Shown: positions 45,598 through 57,739 of the stretch, piece by piece
How the letters are laid out: every line of letters starts with the position of its first letter
How positions within the stretch are numbered: the stretch's first letter is position 1
Assembly (NCBI GenBank): GCA_012845835.1
Contig: JABAKD010000005.1
Location: 10,808,705-10,872,704, forward strand
Length of the DNA stretch: 64,000 nucleotides
Reading direction: 5' to 3'
Origin: Undaria pinnatifida
Lineage: Eukaryota; Sar; Phaeophyceae; Laminariales; Alariaceae
Notes under the pieces: model-generated
Told to the model about the DNA's origin: nothing
Seen by the model: the letters and a program-made list of their open reading frames with translations, nothing else
The model's database searches: none
Translations under genes and position numbers: made by a program

Positions 45598-45709
45598 CCC
45601 TATGCGCGATGAAAAATGAAGGCAAGAACCGGGGGGGGGGAGGGACGACACCTGTGAACACGGCTTGTCCAGAAGCTGGAAAGTAAAAGTGTAAGAAAAA
45701 AAAAAATAC
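45598..45709 (+). repeat. SINE-A 3' part with poly-A
   Basis: CCCTATGCGCGATGAAAAAT, GGCAAGAACCGGGGGGGGGG, CACGGCTTGTCCAGAAGCTG and AAAGTGTAAG followed by 12 A. Confidence 0.75.
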
Positions 45710-46015
45710 TCCAACTAAAACAAACAAACAAACAAACAAAGTTTCGCCACCGTGAATTCCAAAGGAGTACGTTGTGTACACTGGCCGATGATGGTTGGTA
45801 CTCCGCCGGGCAACATAGTTGACGGCAACTACCACTCACAAGGAGAGCAAGATAAGGGTTGATTATTTATGTAGTATAATGAATGGTATACACCTTGAAC
45901 GTAAAAATAAGGGCTGTTTCGTGTAAACATTATTGGCCTTATTTTGCGCATATTTCCGTCTACAGCAGTGGCATAAGTTGGCGTCCCTGTGGAGTGGGAG
46001 GTGAATATCGTGCAA

Positions 46016-46314
46016 AGCCGGTCGCCCCGGTGGCGTATCAGGTTATCCTCGAGCCTGGCATAGGTCAGTTTCGTGAGTTCGAGCCCCTACTCGAATAAAT
46101 TCGTTGGGGTTTTTTCTTGCGACAAATTGACTTGCGGAAAACGCGGGAGCGTGAGTTAGCAACACTCGATGAAAATCGACGAGCAGTGGGAATGCTGAAC
46201 CCTATGCGCGATAAAAGTTGAAGGCAAGAACCGGGGGGGAAACGGGATGACTCCTGTGACCACGGCTTGTCCAGAAGCCGGAAAAAAAAAATTGTGAGAA
46301 AAAAAAAAAAAAAA
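46016..46314 (+). mobile_element. SINE-A, near full-length
   Basis: GCCGGTCGCCCCGGTGGCGT, B box GAGTTCGAGCCCC, AAATTCGTTGGGGTTTTTTC, GCGCGATAAAAGTTGAAGGC, TGACCACGGCTTGTCCAGAA and a final A-run of about 16. It lacks about 10 bp after the B box relative to 27913. Confidence 0.85.
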
Positions 46315-47955
46315 CGCCCCAACGAAAATCAAGAATGCGCGTTCGCGTCACCCCCTATGCATGTTCACTCCTAAAAAACGTAGGGACTACTTCATCATGC
46401 GAATAAATACGACGAGCGGAACGCACGAGGAGAGGGTGAGCGGACAAAAAAACACGATGAAAAACTAAGAGCACAAAAAGCTGAACAGCACATCCAACTG
46501 TTATAGTTGGGTTGATGGTGGGGAGAAGAGGCGGCATATATACGATGTGGCCGCGGCTTCTGACGTGGGTGAGGGTAAAACCTTTTCTTACGAGTGAAGT
46601 TTGAGAGCACAAAAAAAAGTTATGATTAAAAAAAAGTGGTGTGGTGCCCGCGAGACATCTCACCGATGAAGTTGCCTTAGCATCAGCAGCACTCGTTCAG
46701 CATAATACGGAGAACATGTCTGCGAGGGAGCCAACGCGAACGACACCCAAAGGAACGTCGTATATCGAGCCCAAGGTCGTCTAAGGGAAAGGCGGAGGTA
46801 TTCATGCAAAGATATAATAATTTGCGTGGCATAGATTGGATGATGATCATGTTGTTTCGAACGTAAGTCACGGGGGTGATGATACGGCCGTGTCATTTAC
46901 GCGTGTATAGAAAACGGAGGGCGAATCGATCACGGGCTGCACGTCACAGGCAAAGGTATAGGGCTCGATGCGGGCGGGCAGATGGAGAACAGGAGAACTC
47001 ACGTTTCACGAGCCGTGATCCACCTTGTTGGGCTCGTTGTGTGCTCAACAGGTAGGTGCCGTTGTTGTCGTCGCCGTTCTCGTGTTCGTTGTAGTTGTTG
47101 CTGACGTTGTAGTGGTAGTTGTTTGTTGTTGAGGTTGTTCGTTGACGTTGTTGTAAATACCGATATATGGTGCCAGATATGTTTCCTTAGCTGTTTTCCT
47201 GCCGGTGTTGTTATACCAGGAGCAGGCGTTCTCTTCTTCAATCCGGGACGCTGCCCGATTCAGAGAGCGTGATGTTTAACGGGTAGGCTCCTGCTGCTTG
47301 GGTGCATACGTACAGAGATGATGCAGTGCACATGAGAACGCGAACAAACTTTATGCTCGTGGTGTTCACATGTAAATCCGATCACCAATCGTGGCCTCTT
47401 GTTTCAAGTATAGACCATAGCTCGTTCGTGTACCGTACGATATATTCTTCACGATGTGCGTATGGGAGATGGCATGCCAATGACACCTAACCTCTACCAG
47501 GGTACCTCCCTGATACTTTTTTGTATCTTGACTTGAGAACGTGGGAATGTTCGTCTTCCTTCCCGCTTACCTAGGCCCTCCTCGGGAAATGCCAAGGTTT
47601 CTCCCGCCATCTATTATCAACACAATCAAACCGTCGAAAGCCAAGAGAGAGGCAAGATTGGATATCTGCTCCCAGCACAATCTAACCGTCAAGAGCCAAG
47701 AGAGAGGCAAGATTGACAGGTCTAGTTTGATCTTTACATCATATACTAACCCTAACCCTATAATATAAAAAAAGCGTAAAATCGTACATTTGAGACAATA
47801 ATAATGTGAAGAGGAAATACAGGCAGATATGTTGAAATTACGGTAAACCATACTACCAACCTATCACGTAGGGTATTTCGTACTCACTGTCTGCATGATC
47901 GCCTCCAAACCTATGCTAAGCGAAGTATGACTAACGAAGTACGTAACTCCAACTC
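46315..47955. other. No gene recognised; GTT-rich patch at 47060-47155
   Basis: The patch is a degenerate GTT/GTAGTT repeat. AATCTAACCGTCAAGAGCCA and the earlier ACAATCAAACCGTCGAAAGC (about 47625 and 47680) form a short duplicated block AGCCAAGAGAGAGGCAAGAT, period about 61 bp. Confidence 0.5.
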
Positions 47956-47959
47956 ATTT

Positions 47960-48300
47960 CCGCCCTCCTCCCCCCCCCCCCCCCTTTTTTTTCCCCGCCC
48001 AGTTTGTTCAAACGCCCCACTTACAACCGCAATCGGCCAGAGTAATAAACACTTCTACGCAATTGATAACACGTCGTTATCTTTCTAGCCATCCATGACG
48101 TAGCTTTCATTCATCCCCCCCCCCACCCCCCTCCAACGCCCCCTCCTTCCCCACCACCCGCACGACCGTATAGGCCTAGCACGACGAGTATAGCAAGCCC
48201 CTACATATATGAATAATACGCGCGATCGGAGTGTCACACACAATCTTGCAAATATGAATTTCGACCAAATCTTTGATCTCACATCGCTGGAGTGTATTTT
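47960..48300 (-). repeat. R1 head joined to distal module
   Basis: Minus head from 48300 (ATACACTCCAGCGATGTGAG) to about 48215, then directly the distal module (GGGGCTTGCTATACTCGTCG) and GATAACGACGTGTTATCAAT. The inner modules are missing, a deletion form of the element. Confidence 0.75.
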
Positions 48301-48349
48301 AATATTTTACGTGACCTAAACCTCTTGAAAACCCTTCCCTCGCCCCCCC

Positions 48350-49297
48350 TTTTTTTTTTTTCCGCTCTCTCTTGCTCAGACGCCCCACCTAATATCGAAA
48401 TCCGCCAGAGTAATAAACACGTCCACGCACTGGATATCACCTCATCATTATCTTTCTAGAGCCATCCATGCCACTGCTGCGATCCCCCCCCCCCCCGGCT
48501 CCCAACGCCCCCTCCTTCCCCATCACCCGCACGATCGCCTAGACCTAACACCACGCGTATAGCAAACCCCTAAATCTATGCGACCTAAAGAAAAGCCCTT
48601 TCGCCCCCCCCCCCCCCGCCCCCATCTCCCCCTCCCTCCCCCACCCCTCACCTCCCCACCCCCCCACCCCACCCCCACCGCCTCGAACACTCCGCCCTCT
48701 ACTGACTGGTTGTACGACTCACAAGATATACATGTTAAACTTGTGCATTCTTTCCAAAACCGTCACATTTATCCCCTTACAGAGGGTGTATATTTTCCAC
48801 GCATAGATTGAGCTGCAATGCCCGTCCCACCCCCCGCCCCCCCCATGGTAAACTGGTGCATTCTTTACAAAAACGTCCGATTTATCCCCTTGCTTGAAGG
48901 ATATAATGTTTCCACGCCCATATTGAGCTGCCCCACCTGTCCCCCCTCCCTCCCCCCGCTCCCTTTTGATCAAACTCAAGCCCCCACATCCTTGAAAATT
49001 CCGCCCTCCCCTCACCGGTCGTTCGACGTACAGGATTTACTTGATAAACTAATGCATTTCATTCCACAGCTGTCAGATTTTGTTCCCCTCAGAAACGGGT
49101 TTTATGGTTCTCGCGCACAGACTGACTAACATCACCCTGTTGACCCTGATAGCTACACTGTAGTTGTAACGGAAGTCGCCGACCTATATCCTTAATGAGG
49201 ACACACAACCCGTAATACGCGCGATCGGAGTATCACACACCGCTTGCAAAGATGAGTTTCGACAAAATGTTCGATCTCACAGCTGGAGTGTATTTTC
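48350..49297 (-). repeat. R1, long copy, left member of a head-to-head pair
   Basis: Head at 49297, first module, further modules with TATCTTGTGAGTCGTACAAC-like strings near 48725 and 48850, and a distal module near 48400-48560, all on the minus strand with C-runs on + between them. Confidence 0.85.
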
Positions 49298-49330
49298 ATT
49301 TTTTGTAATAATGAAAATTATATAAAATGA

Positions 49331-50956
49331 AATTACACTCCAGCTGTGAGATCGAACATTTTGTCGAAACTCATCTTTGCAAGCTGTGTGTGATACTCCG
49401 ATCGCGCGCGTATTATGGGTGGTGGGTCTTCATTAAGGATATAGGTCCGCGACTCCCCTTGGAACTACAGTGTAGCTATCAGGGTCAACAGGGTGATGTT
49501 AGTCAGTCTGTGCGCGGAAACCATAATACCCGTTTCTGAGGGGGACAGAATCTGACAGCTGTGGAAGAAAATTCATCAGTTTATAAAGTGAGTCTTGTAA
49601 GTCGAATAACCGGTGAGAGGAGGGCGGAGTTTTTAAGGACGTGGGGGGATGGTTTCGATCAAAAGGGAGCGGGGGTGGGAGTGGGGGGGGGCAGGTGGCG
49701 GGGGGCAGGTGGCGGGGGGACGGGCGAGGCAGCTCAATTTGTGCGTGGAAACTATAAATCCTTCACGGCGATAAATCTGACGTTTTTGGAAAGAAAAGCA
49801 CCAGTTAATAATGGGGGGTGAGGGGGGGGGGCGGAGGCGGGGCGAGGGGGGCAGCTCAATCTGTGCGTGGAAACTACACATTCTTCTAAGGGGATAAATG
49901 TGACGGTGTAGGAAACAATGCACCAGTTTATCATGCATATCCTGTAAGTCGTACAGCCAGTGAGTAGAGGGCGGAGTGTTCGAGGGGGTGGGGGTGGGAT
50001 GGGGTGGGGGGACGGGGAGGTGTGGGGTGGGGGATGGGGAGGGGAGGGCGGCTGGGGGGGGGGGAAGGGAGGGCTTCAGGTGGCATAAATGTAGGGGTTT
50101 GCTATAAGTGTGGTGCTAGCTCTAGGCGATGGTGCGGGTGATGGGGAAGAAGGGGGCGTTGGGGGCGGGGGGGGGGGGGGGGGAGCCGCGGCATGGATGG
50201 CTCAGAAAGACAATGAGGTGGTATCCAGTGCGTGAAAGTGTTGATTACTCTGGCGGATTTCGATATTAGGTGGGGCGTTTGAGGAAGGGGGAGCTAGAAT
50301 TATTAAAACAAAAACCAAGGGGGGGGCGGAGGGTTTTCAAGAGGTTCAGGTCACATATAATGTTCAAATACACTCCGGCTTGAAGATCAAAAATGTGTCG
50401 GGGCTTGCTTTACGCGTGGTGCTTGATCTAGGCGATCGCGCGGGTGGTGGGGAAGGAGGGAGCGTTGGAAGGGGGGATTGGGGGGGAGGGGGTAAGAATG
50501 AAAAATACGTCATGGATGGTTAGAAAGATAATGGCGTGATATCAACTGCGTAGAGTTGTTTATTACTCTGGCCGATTTCGATTGTAAGTAGGGCGTTTGA
50601 ACAAACTGGGCGGGGATAAAAAAATCTAAAACGGAAGGGGGGAGGGAGGGGGGGGAGGGGAGGAGGGCGGAAATGAGTTGGAGCTACGGCATGGATGGCT
50701 AGCAAGATAATGAGATGATATCAGCTGGCTTGTAGTGTTTACTACTCTCGTACATTTATATTTTTTAGGTAGGGCGTTTAAACAAGAGGGATCGGGGAAG
50801 GGGGGGGGGAGGGGTGGGGCGTTTGAACAAGAGGGATCGGGGGAGGGGGGGAGGGGGGCGGGCGGGACATTTCAATATGGGTACGAATATAAATTCTTAA
50901 AGGGGACAAATCTGACGATTGTAGCAAGAAGACATCCCTTTATATCATCTGCCTGG
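49331..50956 (+). repeat. R1, longest copy (about 1.6 kb), right member of a head-to-head pair
   Basis: Head at 49331 (ACACTCCAGCTGTGAGATCG). Inner modules start at about 49505, 49745 and 49860. Distal modules carry GTGGTGCTAGCTCTAGGCGA (about 50115) and GTGGTGCTTGATCTAGGCGA (about 50415), each followed by CATGGATGGYT and an ATTACTCTGGC string. The last part (50870-50956) resembles an inner module again (GGGGACAAATCTGACGATTG). No ORF with family similarity. Confidence 0.85.
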
Positions 50957-50959
50957 TAA

Positions 50960-51785
50960 TGTTTTCTATTCCAGAAGGTTTTATGTCAGACGCAGTATGC
51001 AACCAAGTGTTTAGGTGTAGTAAACAACGTGTTAAATCTTCATAATTTGTTATTATTGTACACGGATCGATGGGTACAATAATGTAGTTACCACTATTTT
51101 CCGACATCGATAATTATAAGAAAGAGGTACGTATTGCCAACACAACAGGCGAGTTGATGTGGTCATGCAATATATATTATTCCTTATGCCACTACATGAT
51201 AAACAATCCAGGAATCAGGACGCCAATATCAGGAGCGTTTGTGAATAAATATGAATATTCAAACCGCCCTTGTGTTTGCATCAGGACCGGTAACATTTAC
51301 TTTGATGTTGTTGCGATGTTATTACACTATTAATACGTAATCACAAGATCTATCACCTTGTCCAAGTAACCTGACACTGTGGTGACAAAAACAAAAAAAA
51401 TATAAATAGTATACTACCGCACAATATCACGCGAGGCAACGCATCCTCCGATGGGAAGATTGTCCGAGCCGATTCGACAAAGGGGGAGAGTGCAAACATG
51501 AACGCGGAACGATGTGCGTCTGCGGAAAAATGTTGACGAGATATCCTTCAAAAGTCACAATTAATTTTCGTTGTGTGTCCTGTTCAGTTTTGGAAAAATT
51601 CGTCTCTGAAATTCCTCAAAGTGTGTTCGTCTCGCGTGTTGTTCGCTGATATATGCTCTGCAAACGCACACACGCGTGTAGCGTATAGCGTCATCCTGGT
51701 GCTGGCACTGCCTCTCCTTCACACCACCCGTGTGCACGGTGCAGTTCATCTAACATCGTATGACTTGTCCCTATGTGTGTTCTTC
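50960..51785. other. No gene recognised
   Basis: AT-richer, no long ORF, no repeat recognised. Confidence 0.4.
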
Positions 51786-51789
51786 ACAT

Positions 51790-52000
51790 TATTACACTGA
51801 CAATCACACCCGTTCATCGACATCCAACAACGACGGTGCCCGTGCCGATACCTCCTAGAGAATCGAACTCTTTGTTCACAATCTACAAGACTCTCAGGTA
51901 CACATTCCAAGTATACTGCAAGGTGGTTCGGTCATGCAATGCTAACCGCCATGAACACGAGGGCAAAACGTGTGCAAACCACAGCTCATCTGATACCACA
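51790..52000 (+). repeat. R9 repeat, diverged copy
   Basis: GTGCCGATACCTCCTAGAGA and GCAAGGTGGTTCGGTCATGC match the 36905 copy. Confidence 0.45.
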
Positions 52001-52212
52001 AGCCGATTTTCAAGTGATGAAAAAGGGAAGGAGAAAACCGTGGATATATACAATCCAAACATTTAATAAAAGAATGGAAAAAAATGAGGGAAACAGGACG
52101 GCACGACAAATCTGAACAAAATGAAGACAAAGCTAAGCCTACGTACACGTATTGTAAAAACAATGCACCTGGTATATGTACAGCCAGCAAGCGTCAATAT
52201 CTTGTTAAAAAA

Positions 52213-52330
52213 TAACTACACTCCAGCTGTGAGATCGAAGATTAGATTCCGTTAATACTTATTTTTGCAAGTTGTGCGTGCTACTCTTGTTCACGCCTAT
52301 TACTGGGTGTGTTCTCATTCTGCCAGGTAA
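52213..52330 (+). repeat. Diverged R1 head
   Basis: ACTACACTCCAGCTGTGAGA, TTGCAAGTTGTGCGTGCTAC and TATTACTGGGTGTGTTCTCA; an 11-bp insertion interrupts the segment after GAAGATT. Confidence 0.65.
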
Positions 52331-52334
52331 CTGG

Positions 52335-53855
52335 TGCAGTACTGAGTATGCTAGGTACCAGGTATGAATGTGACCGACAGTTATTTGCGATGGTCGAAAC
52401 GTAACCGCTTTGAGTTAAGTCCAGCTATTAGCTTCAAGCTTACGGAAGGCAGAAGAAATATTTTATCGGGGTCTCTCGCTGGCCTGGTAGGGTGAGAGTG
52501 AGTCCTGTAGGAGGGAGCTCCTCGACGTGCTGCTAGCAGCGCAGACGCGCAACACGTCTCAAGCGCTACGCGTCCATACGCTTTACGAATTCATATCTAG
52601 AACGGTGCGCTTCCAGACGCTCTGCGTACTGTTCTTGATGTATGTATGCTCTCCCATTTCTAGAAGATGTTCCTCAGCTGTGTCCAAAATGTTCATGTAT
52701 GTACTTTGTCCCATTGCTGAGTTCTCCTTTGTTAAACAGCAGCTTAAAAAAAAAATGTGCTTGAGTAGCGCGACAGTCTACTTGGCACTGGCCATGAACT
52801 AGTATGTTGCCGACCAGCGACTCATTAAGCTCCAACCTGCTTTCGGCTGTGGCGAAGTACTCGTCACTTACACGATCCCTCAACGGAGGCGACATCGTCA
52901 ATACTGTCCAGTTGAAAGCGAAACGAGAACTTCCTTAAGAGACTCGCGTAGGTGTGATAAGGCGTGACTCGATTTTGGATAGAGCTATTTTCCACACTAA
53001 AGACCTCTAAAATGATAGTTTTTGTTGCAAGGAATATGATCTACCGTGCAGGCAACAATAAAATAACATATTCAGGCTCGTGTATTAACGGCGGCAAAGT
53101 GATATTTATCTTGTCACAAAAGCTACAGGTGGCTTACGCACGTTATGTGGTGCGAAATGACACGTGAAAGCAATACTCCAGCGACCAGTGAGCTAACCTA
53201 CAGGCGGAGACACAAGGGAACATGTCATTGTCCACCACCCCTCTACCCACACACTCTGGTCGTTGTATACAGGTTGAGTTAGTGATGCATGCTACGGTAG
53301 ACGTGTACCTTCTTTTCTCTGGGAGTCCTTATTTAAGAAGCTTCATACGTCACCAAAAGCTGATTTTGGACGAGAAAAGGTTCTACCTGATGAGCAATCA
53401 CATTGCCCAGGTACGCAACAAAACAGTTTGGAAATCAAGCATGAAATGTTTTTGACGTTTTTGAGTTAAGGCGCCCTGTCGTTGAGAAACACCATTTCAG
53501 CCAAAATGTGCTATCTCTATCGTAGCACCCGTCTAGTAGCCTACAGGACTAAAATCACATGGGATCTAGATGCTGCGGTCGGGACATCGACCAAGAATAG
53601 CAGATGTTTGTACCAGTAGTCAAAAATGATTCCACTCACTCACACAAGCATCGGACCGAATAGTCTGCTATTTTTCCCGCCACCCTAACCCAAATGAACA
53701 AGGACGCATTGCCAGCGTTTGCACAGCTGCCCAGTGATAAGAATGTTACATTAAAGAGGTGGTGCCCATCACATACACTAGTCTCCCGGTTGGATCTTGT
53801 CCACATCGCGGGTCCTCCTGTCACGCAGGCTTAATCATTGAGCCACTCCGCTTAC
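52335..53855. other. No gene recognised
   Basis: A minus ORF at 52674-52901 and its neighbouring GTAAGT donor-like site at about 52868 were considered but gave no consistent exon. Confidence 0.35.
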
Positions 53856-53860
53856 ATTGC

Positions 53861-54093
53861 TCATTTCGTTTTCAGTATCTGTTTATTACCCTCGACGTTG
53901 ATGGACCCTCTGTCCACGAAGAAAAGAAAGCCCGAAGTTGAGTTACGCATGTACACGAGGGCCGTGGATGTCAACACTGGTTCTCCGCCAACGTGTGCGT
54001 AGTTTATATTTCCTACACCGTCTGCCCGCAGTTGCCCTTTCTCTACCGTGACCGCGTTTACCTCCTTCAACTCACAGTCGCTTTTGGTGTCGA
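53861..54093 (-). CDS. Possible terminal exon of an unidentified gene
   Basis: A minus frame from about 54093 (after an AAG acceptor-like site) to a stop at 53861-53863 reads like ordinary protein: VDTKSDCELKEVNAV, then LRADGVGNINYAH and GGEPVLTSTALVYMRN. It has mixed composition, unlike the biased frames elsewhere in the window. I do not recognise a family. An internal GTAATA donor at about 53892 could end the exon earlier. No partner exon was identified. Confidence 0.3.
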
Positions 54094-54499
54094 CCTTGGC
54101 TCAACGTCGTAGCATGATACTGTTGGATACGGTCCCGGGTGAAGGGGACGTTGTCGATCCGTCGAACGTCGGCAACTATAACTCAGCTGGTGCTCGGGTG
54201 GTCTCATGTCACGATTATCCAGCAATCCCGCAAAATGCTGTTGATCCGGATGGTGCTCTGGTAATATCAGATGATGTACCACGGGGGTTTCGCCGCGGCG
54301 GGATGCCGCCCGCCTTGGCTCCGCGCATGCCCCGAATTTTCGAGGATGCACATGTCATATATTATTAATACGAATATTTGAGGACTACAGGCAAATCGAG
54401 GCTGTACATACGACAGCACTGCCAAGGGATACATTGACACAAATCGTGTTGAATAAAGAAAAGAAACGCTGGAATCAGGTTAAAAAAAGACACAGCAAC

Positions 54500-56610
54500 A
54501 AATTGGGTCATCCAGCACACGATGACGAACAACTACAGCAGCAGCAGGCCCCGAACAACTTTTATGTTCGTGTAATTTCGACAGCAGCAGGAGCGGCAGC
54601 TGCTGCAGTTCGGCAGCAGCAAGCAGCATTTCCTACCTAATAATATGCGCATAAATTGTGTATTTACGTCACCATCCTAATACCTAGATTGACGATGATA
54701 ATAAAAACGGATACGTAGCTATTTTTACTCGATTTTAGTGTGAGAAAAACGAATACATCCACATTACCGTCCGTGTCACCTAAGACGTTAATGTCTTCAT
54801 AATGGTTACTTGCAGGATCAACGTCCAATATACTGCTGATTGGGTTTTGAATAATGAAAAAAATAATAAAAACGGGTCACCACTGAATTACGCAGCTCGC
54901 GAAATTCAAAGATTGTAATCAACGCTAGGTTTGTCGAACTCACACCTGACGTTGTCCCAATAACTTTATAAAGTATGCACATGATAATTCTTTCAATTTG
55001 TCTTAAGCCGGTACGTAAAGAACACAAACTGAAAGGAAAAACAAATTAAACGCAATAAAGGATCGAAAAACGTACACACCCCTAACCCTAAGAGAATCGA
55101 ACCCAAACGGAAGAAAAACAAACAACTAGCTTGAAGAAAGAGTGGATTCACCGCGACCCGCGGCTAACGAATAACATGGTTCGGGGCTACCCTTCAAGTT
55201 ACTGTTGGTATACGATTATGACTAGGACAACATTTTGTGTTCTTACACGTACGACTACGCACATGGCATTAGGCAACAGAAAGTTGACGAAAAACACGAT
55301 TTTTCAGGACCTGTCACGAGACGAAATGAGAACGACCGAAGCCACCCCCGGCAGAGTCGTGAGCGGCGAGCAAGGTGGGGCATATTAATGAAACAGCGTG
55401 CCGAGAAATGGATCTTAGCTCGTGTTATCTCGAAGACGTTCAAAACCTGGCCTCCCGTTTTTGCTGCGACGACAGGGTCTACATATTATATAATTGTATC
55501 AATTGTACATGTAGTTACAGCAACAGAAAGCAACAGCAGCGGCAGTTCAACAGCAAACACAGGCTGCAGAAGTACAGTGTGCATACAGAGAGTAACAGCA
55601 GCAACGCCGTACAACTCTTATGTGCGTGTAAATTCAACCACAAACAGCATGCTGCAGCATCGGCACAGCACAAGCAGCGTTCAGTGCAATATGCATAAAT
55701 AATGATATGCTCTCACTTTATCATACAGCATACACACAGCGTATCAGCTGCTAGCCGCAGCATCGTCGCACAACGCACAGCTCTTATGTGCGTTTACATT
55801 CATCAACAGCATTCTGCAGCAGCGGCAGCAGCATAGCACAGTGCGATAGACACCAATCAATGCCCAGTGTAGTATATTCATACGTAATAACATGTTCAGT
55901 TTAGGCCGGTACTCAGTACATTAAGAAAAAATAAGGGAAGCAACACACTCATAAAAAAAGAGAACATAAAATAGCAAGGAAAATATATTTACAAAAATGC
56001 GTTGAGACTTAAACACAAGGAAGAGGGGAAAAAACAACACTTGAAAGGAAAAAAAAACGAAACGCGATGAGACTTGAACCCGCGACTGGCGAATGCAAAC
56101 AAGGATGGTCTAACATATTTTCAGTTTGGGCTGGTAGCCGGTAAATATAGAACAAAAAAAGGGGGAAGCAATTCAAACATAAGACAAGAAGAGCAACAGA
56201 TAATTGCAAGGAAAACAAAACAAATAAACTCGAAACTCGAACGCAAACACGAACGAGAGAAACAAAAACTTGAAGAAAAGGCGAAAATCGAAGATGGTAA
56301 GCCTCGAACTCGCCACTGGTGAATGCAAACAACGAAGGCCCGACTGACACCCTACTGCGACTGCTGCAACTACAGTTTTGTTCAAAAGGGAAAGGTTGTG
56401 ATTTTTACTACAGCTCCGCACGTGACATTTCGGAACGGATTTTTTTCACAAAAGTGATATTTGCGTAGTCCGCCGAGCAACGGAGCGAGCACGACCGACG
56501 CCGACCTCGGCAGGGTCGGGATGGTCGAGCAAGCTGAGGAACCTCCAGGGAACAGCGCGCCGAGAGGTGGACCTCAGCTCGAGTTTTCTCGAAAACAACA
56601 CAAAACCTGG
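54500..56610. repeat. Repeated block cluster (CAG-rich pieces, duplicated 5' block, reversed tRNA-like heads)
   Basis: CAG/GCAGC-rich pieces with TTATGTKCGTGTAA occur at about 54530-54680, 55505-55710 and 55735-55860. A second block (GAACGACCGAAGCC ... CTCGTGTTATCTCGAAGAC) at 55325-55445 recurs at 56475-56600 (GCACGACCGACGCC ... CTCGAGTTTTCTCGAAAAC). Two minus-strand B-box-like segments, GCGGGTTCAAGTCTCATCGC (about 56070) and GCGAGTTCGAGGCTTACC (about 56310), lie in similar A-rich surroundings. This looks like two or three diverged copies of one composite element. Confidence 0.55.
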
Positions 56611-57209
56611 TCTAAATCGGAGCATTCGGGCGCTCTCGTGCCACCACCAACATATCTATACATACATGTATTTACATCCAGCTACCCCAGGTGGAGCTGC
56701 TCTGGTAAGCTGAAAAACAGGTGATCCAATGGCACAAGACGCTGATACTCCGAAGTGGGATGGCGATCCAGTGAGGCCCAGGCCCGATGTTTCGGCGACC
56801 TCACTTGCTTGTTGTGCTCCGAGAGTCCTAAACGATGCTGTTCCGTGGAGGGCTCTTGGTGCTTTGTCGCCATGTATCCTCCTTCGAAACCCGAACTAGG
56901 AATATACCTCCGAGACCTGAACTTGGTCACTCTTCGATGTTGGTGAAGTTTGCACCCTTATCTGACGGTTTGACCGATCTGGCGGGGTTGGTCGCGACGC
57001 ACGGTCCTTGAGACAGAGCATCGGGGCAGGAGTGAGCTCGTCGTACACCAGCTCCAAGGTGCCTGCAGTGAAGCGGTAATATGTGGCTGGACCGTATATC
57101 GCACTGGGGGGCACCAGATGCTGTGCAACTGGTTCGAACCCAGTCGAAATAGGATGCAAGATGCCGGTTGAAACGCCACCCATGACCCCGCGAGGAATTT
57201 GATCTGTGG

Positions 57210-57505
57210 CTCTTGGCGATGTCGCTTCAGCTACTAATGCGGATGCTCCTGCCCCCGGGAAACCGCTCCAACAGTGGTTAATACTCTAGCTCCTTTTAAG
57301 CCTGGCACAGCCTTTTGGGGTGACGATCCAGTCGTCGTCGATACCCCAGCTTCCGGTGGTGACACTCCTTCCGGGTGGTGATGCTCCATTGACCTCGAGC
57401 TATGGAGCTCTAGAGACCTCAGGAGATGTTGATGCCGCGATTATAAAAATTGGGGATGGTCCGGTGGGCTCGGGCAATCACCTTACGTCGATCTCAGATT
57501 ATTAA
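57210..57505 (+). pseudogene. Possible decayed Asp/Pro/Thr-rich coding remnant
   Basis: Read with two frame changes, + gives NADAPAPGKP, then WGDDPVVVDTPASGGDTPS, then GGDAPLTSSYGALETSGDVD to a stop near 57503. Recurrent GATGCTCC/GGTGAC strings suggest a repeat protein. It precedes the heptad repeat by about 240 bp and may belong to it. No family is recognised. Confidence 0.25.
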
Positions 57506-57739
57506 AATCATCATCTCACCACTAATACTGTGTAGCTAATATATGCGTGTTTTATGTTTGCATGTCAAAGAAAGGGAACACAAACAGTCGATAAACACAT
57601 AGTGTAAGGTCACCATGCTCGTCAATCAAGTGGAAAGGCCAAAAGAGTTGAAACGAGCGAAGATATATCGCCGGCAATGCCTGCGCACGTGTGTATGTGT
57701 GTGGTTCTGATATAACGTCTGACGGGTATTGGATTATGT

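Noticed and set aside
47740..47762. Telomeric repeat (TAACCCTAACCC)
   Set aside because: Only two units, as also at about 55081; too short for telomere or internal telomeric array.
52674..52930. Exon with a GTAAGT donor on minus
   Set aside because: No frame gave a consistent acceptor-to-donor exon.
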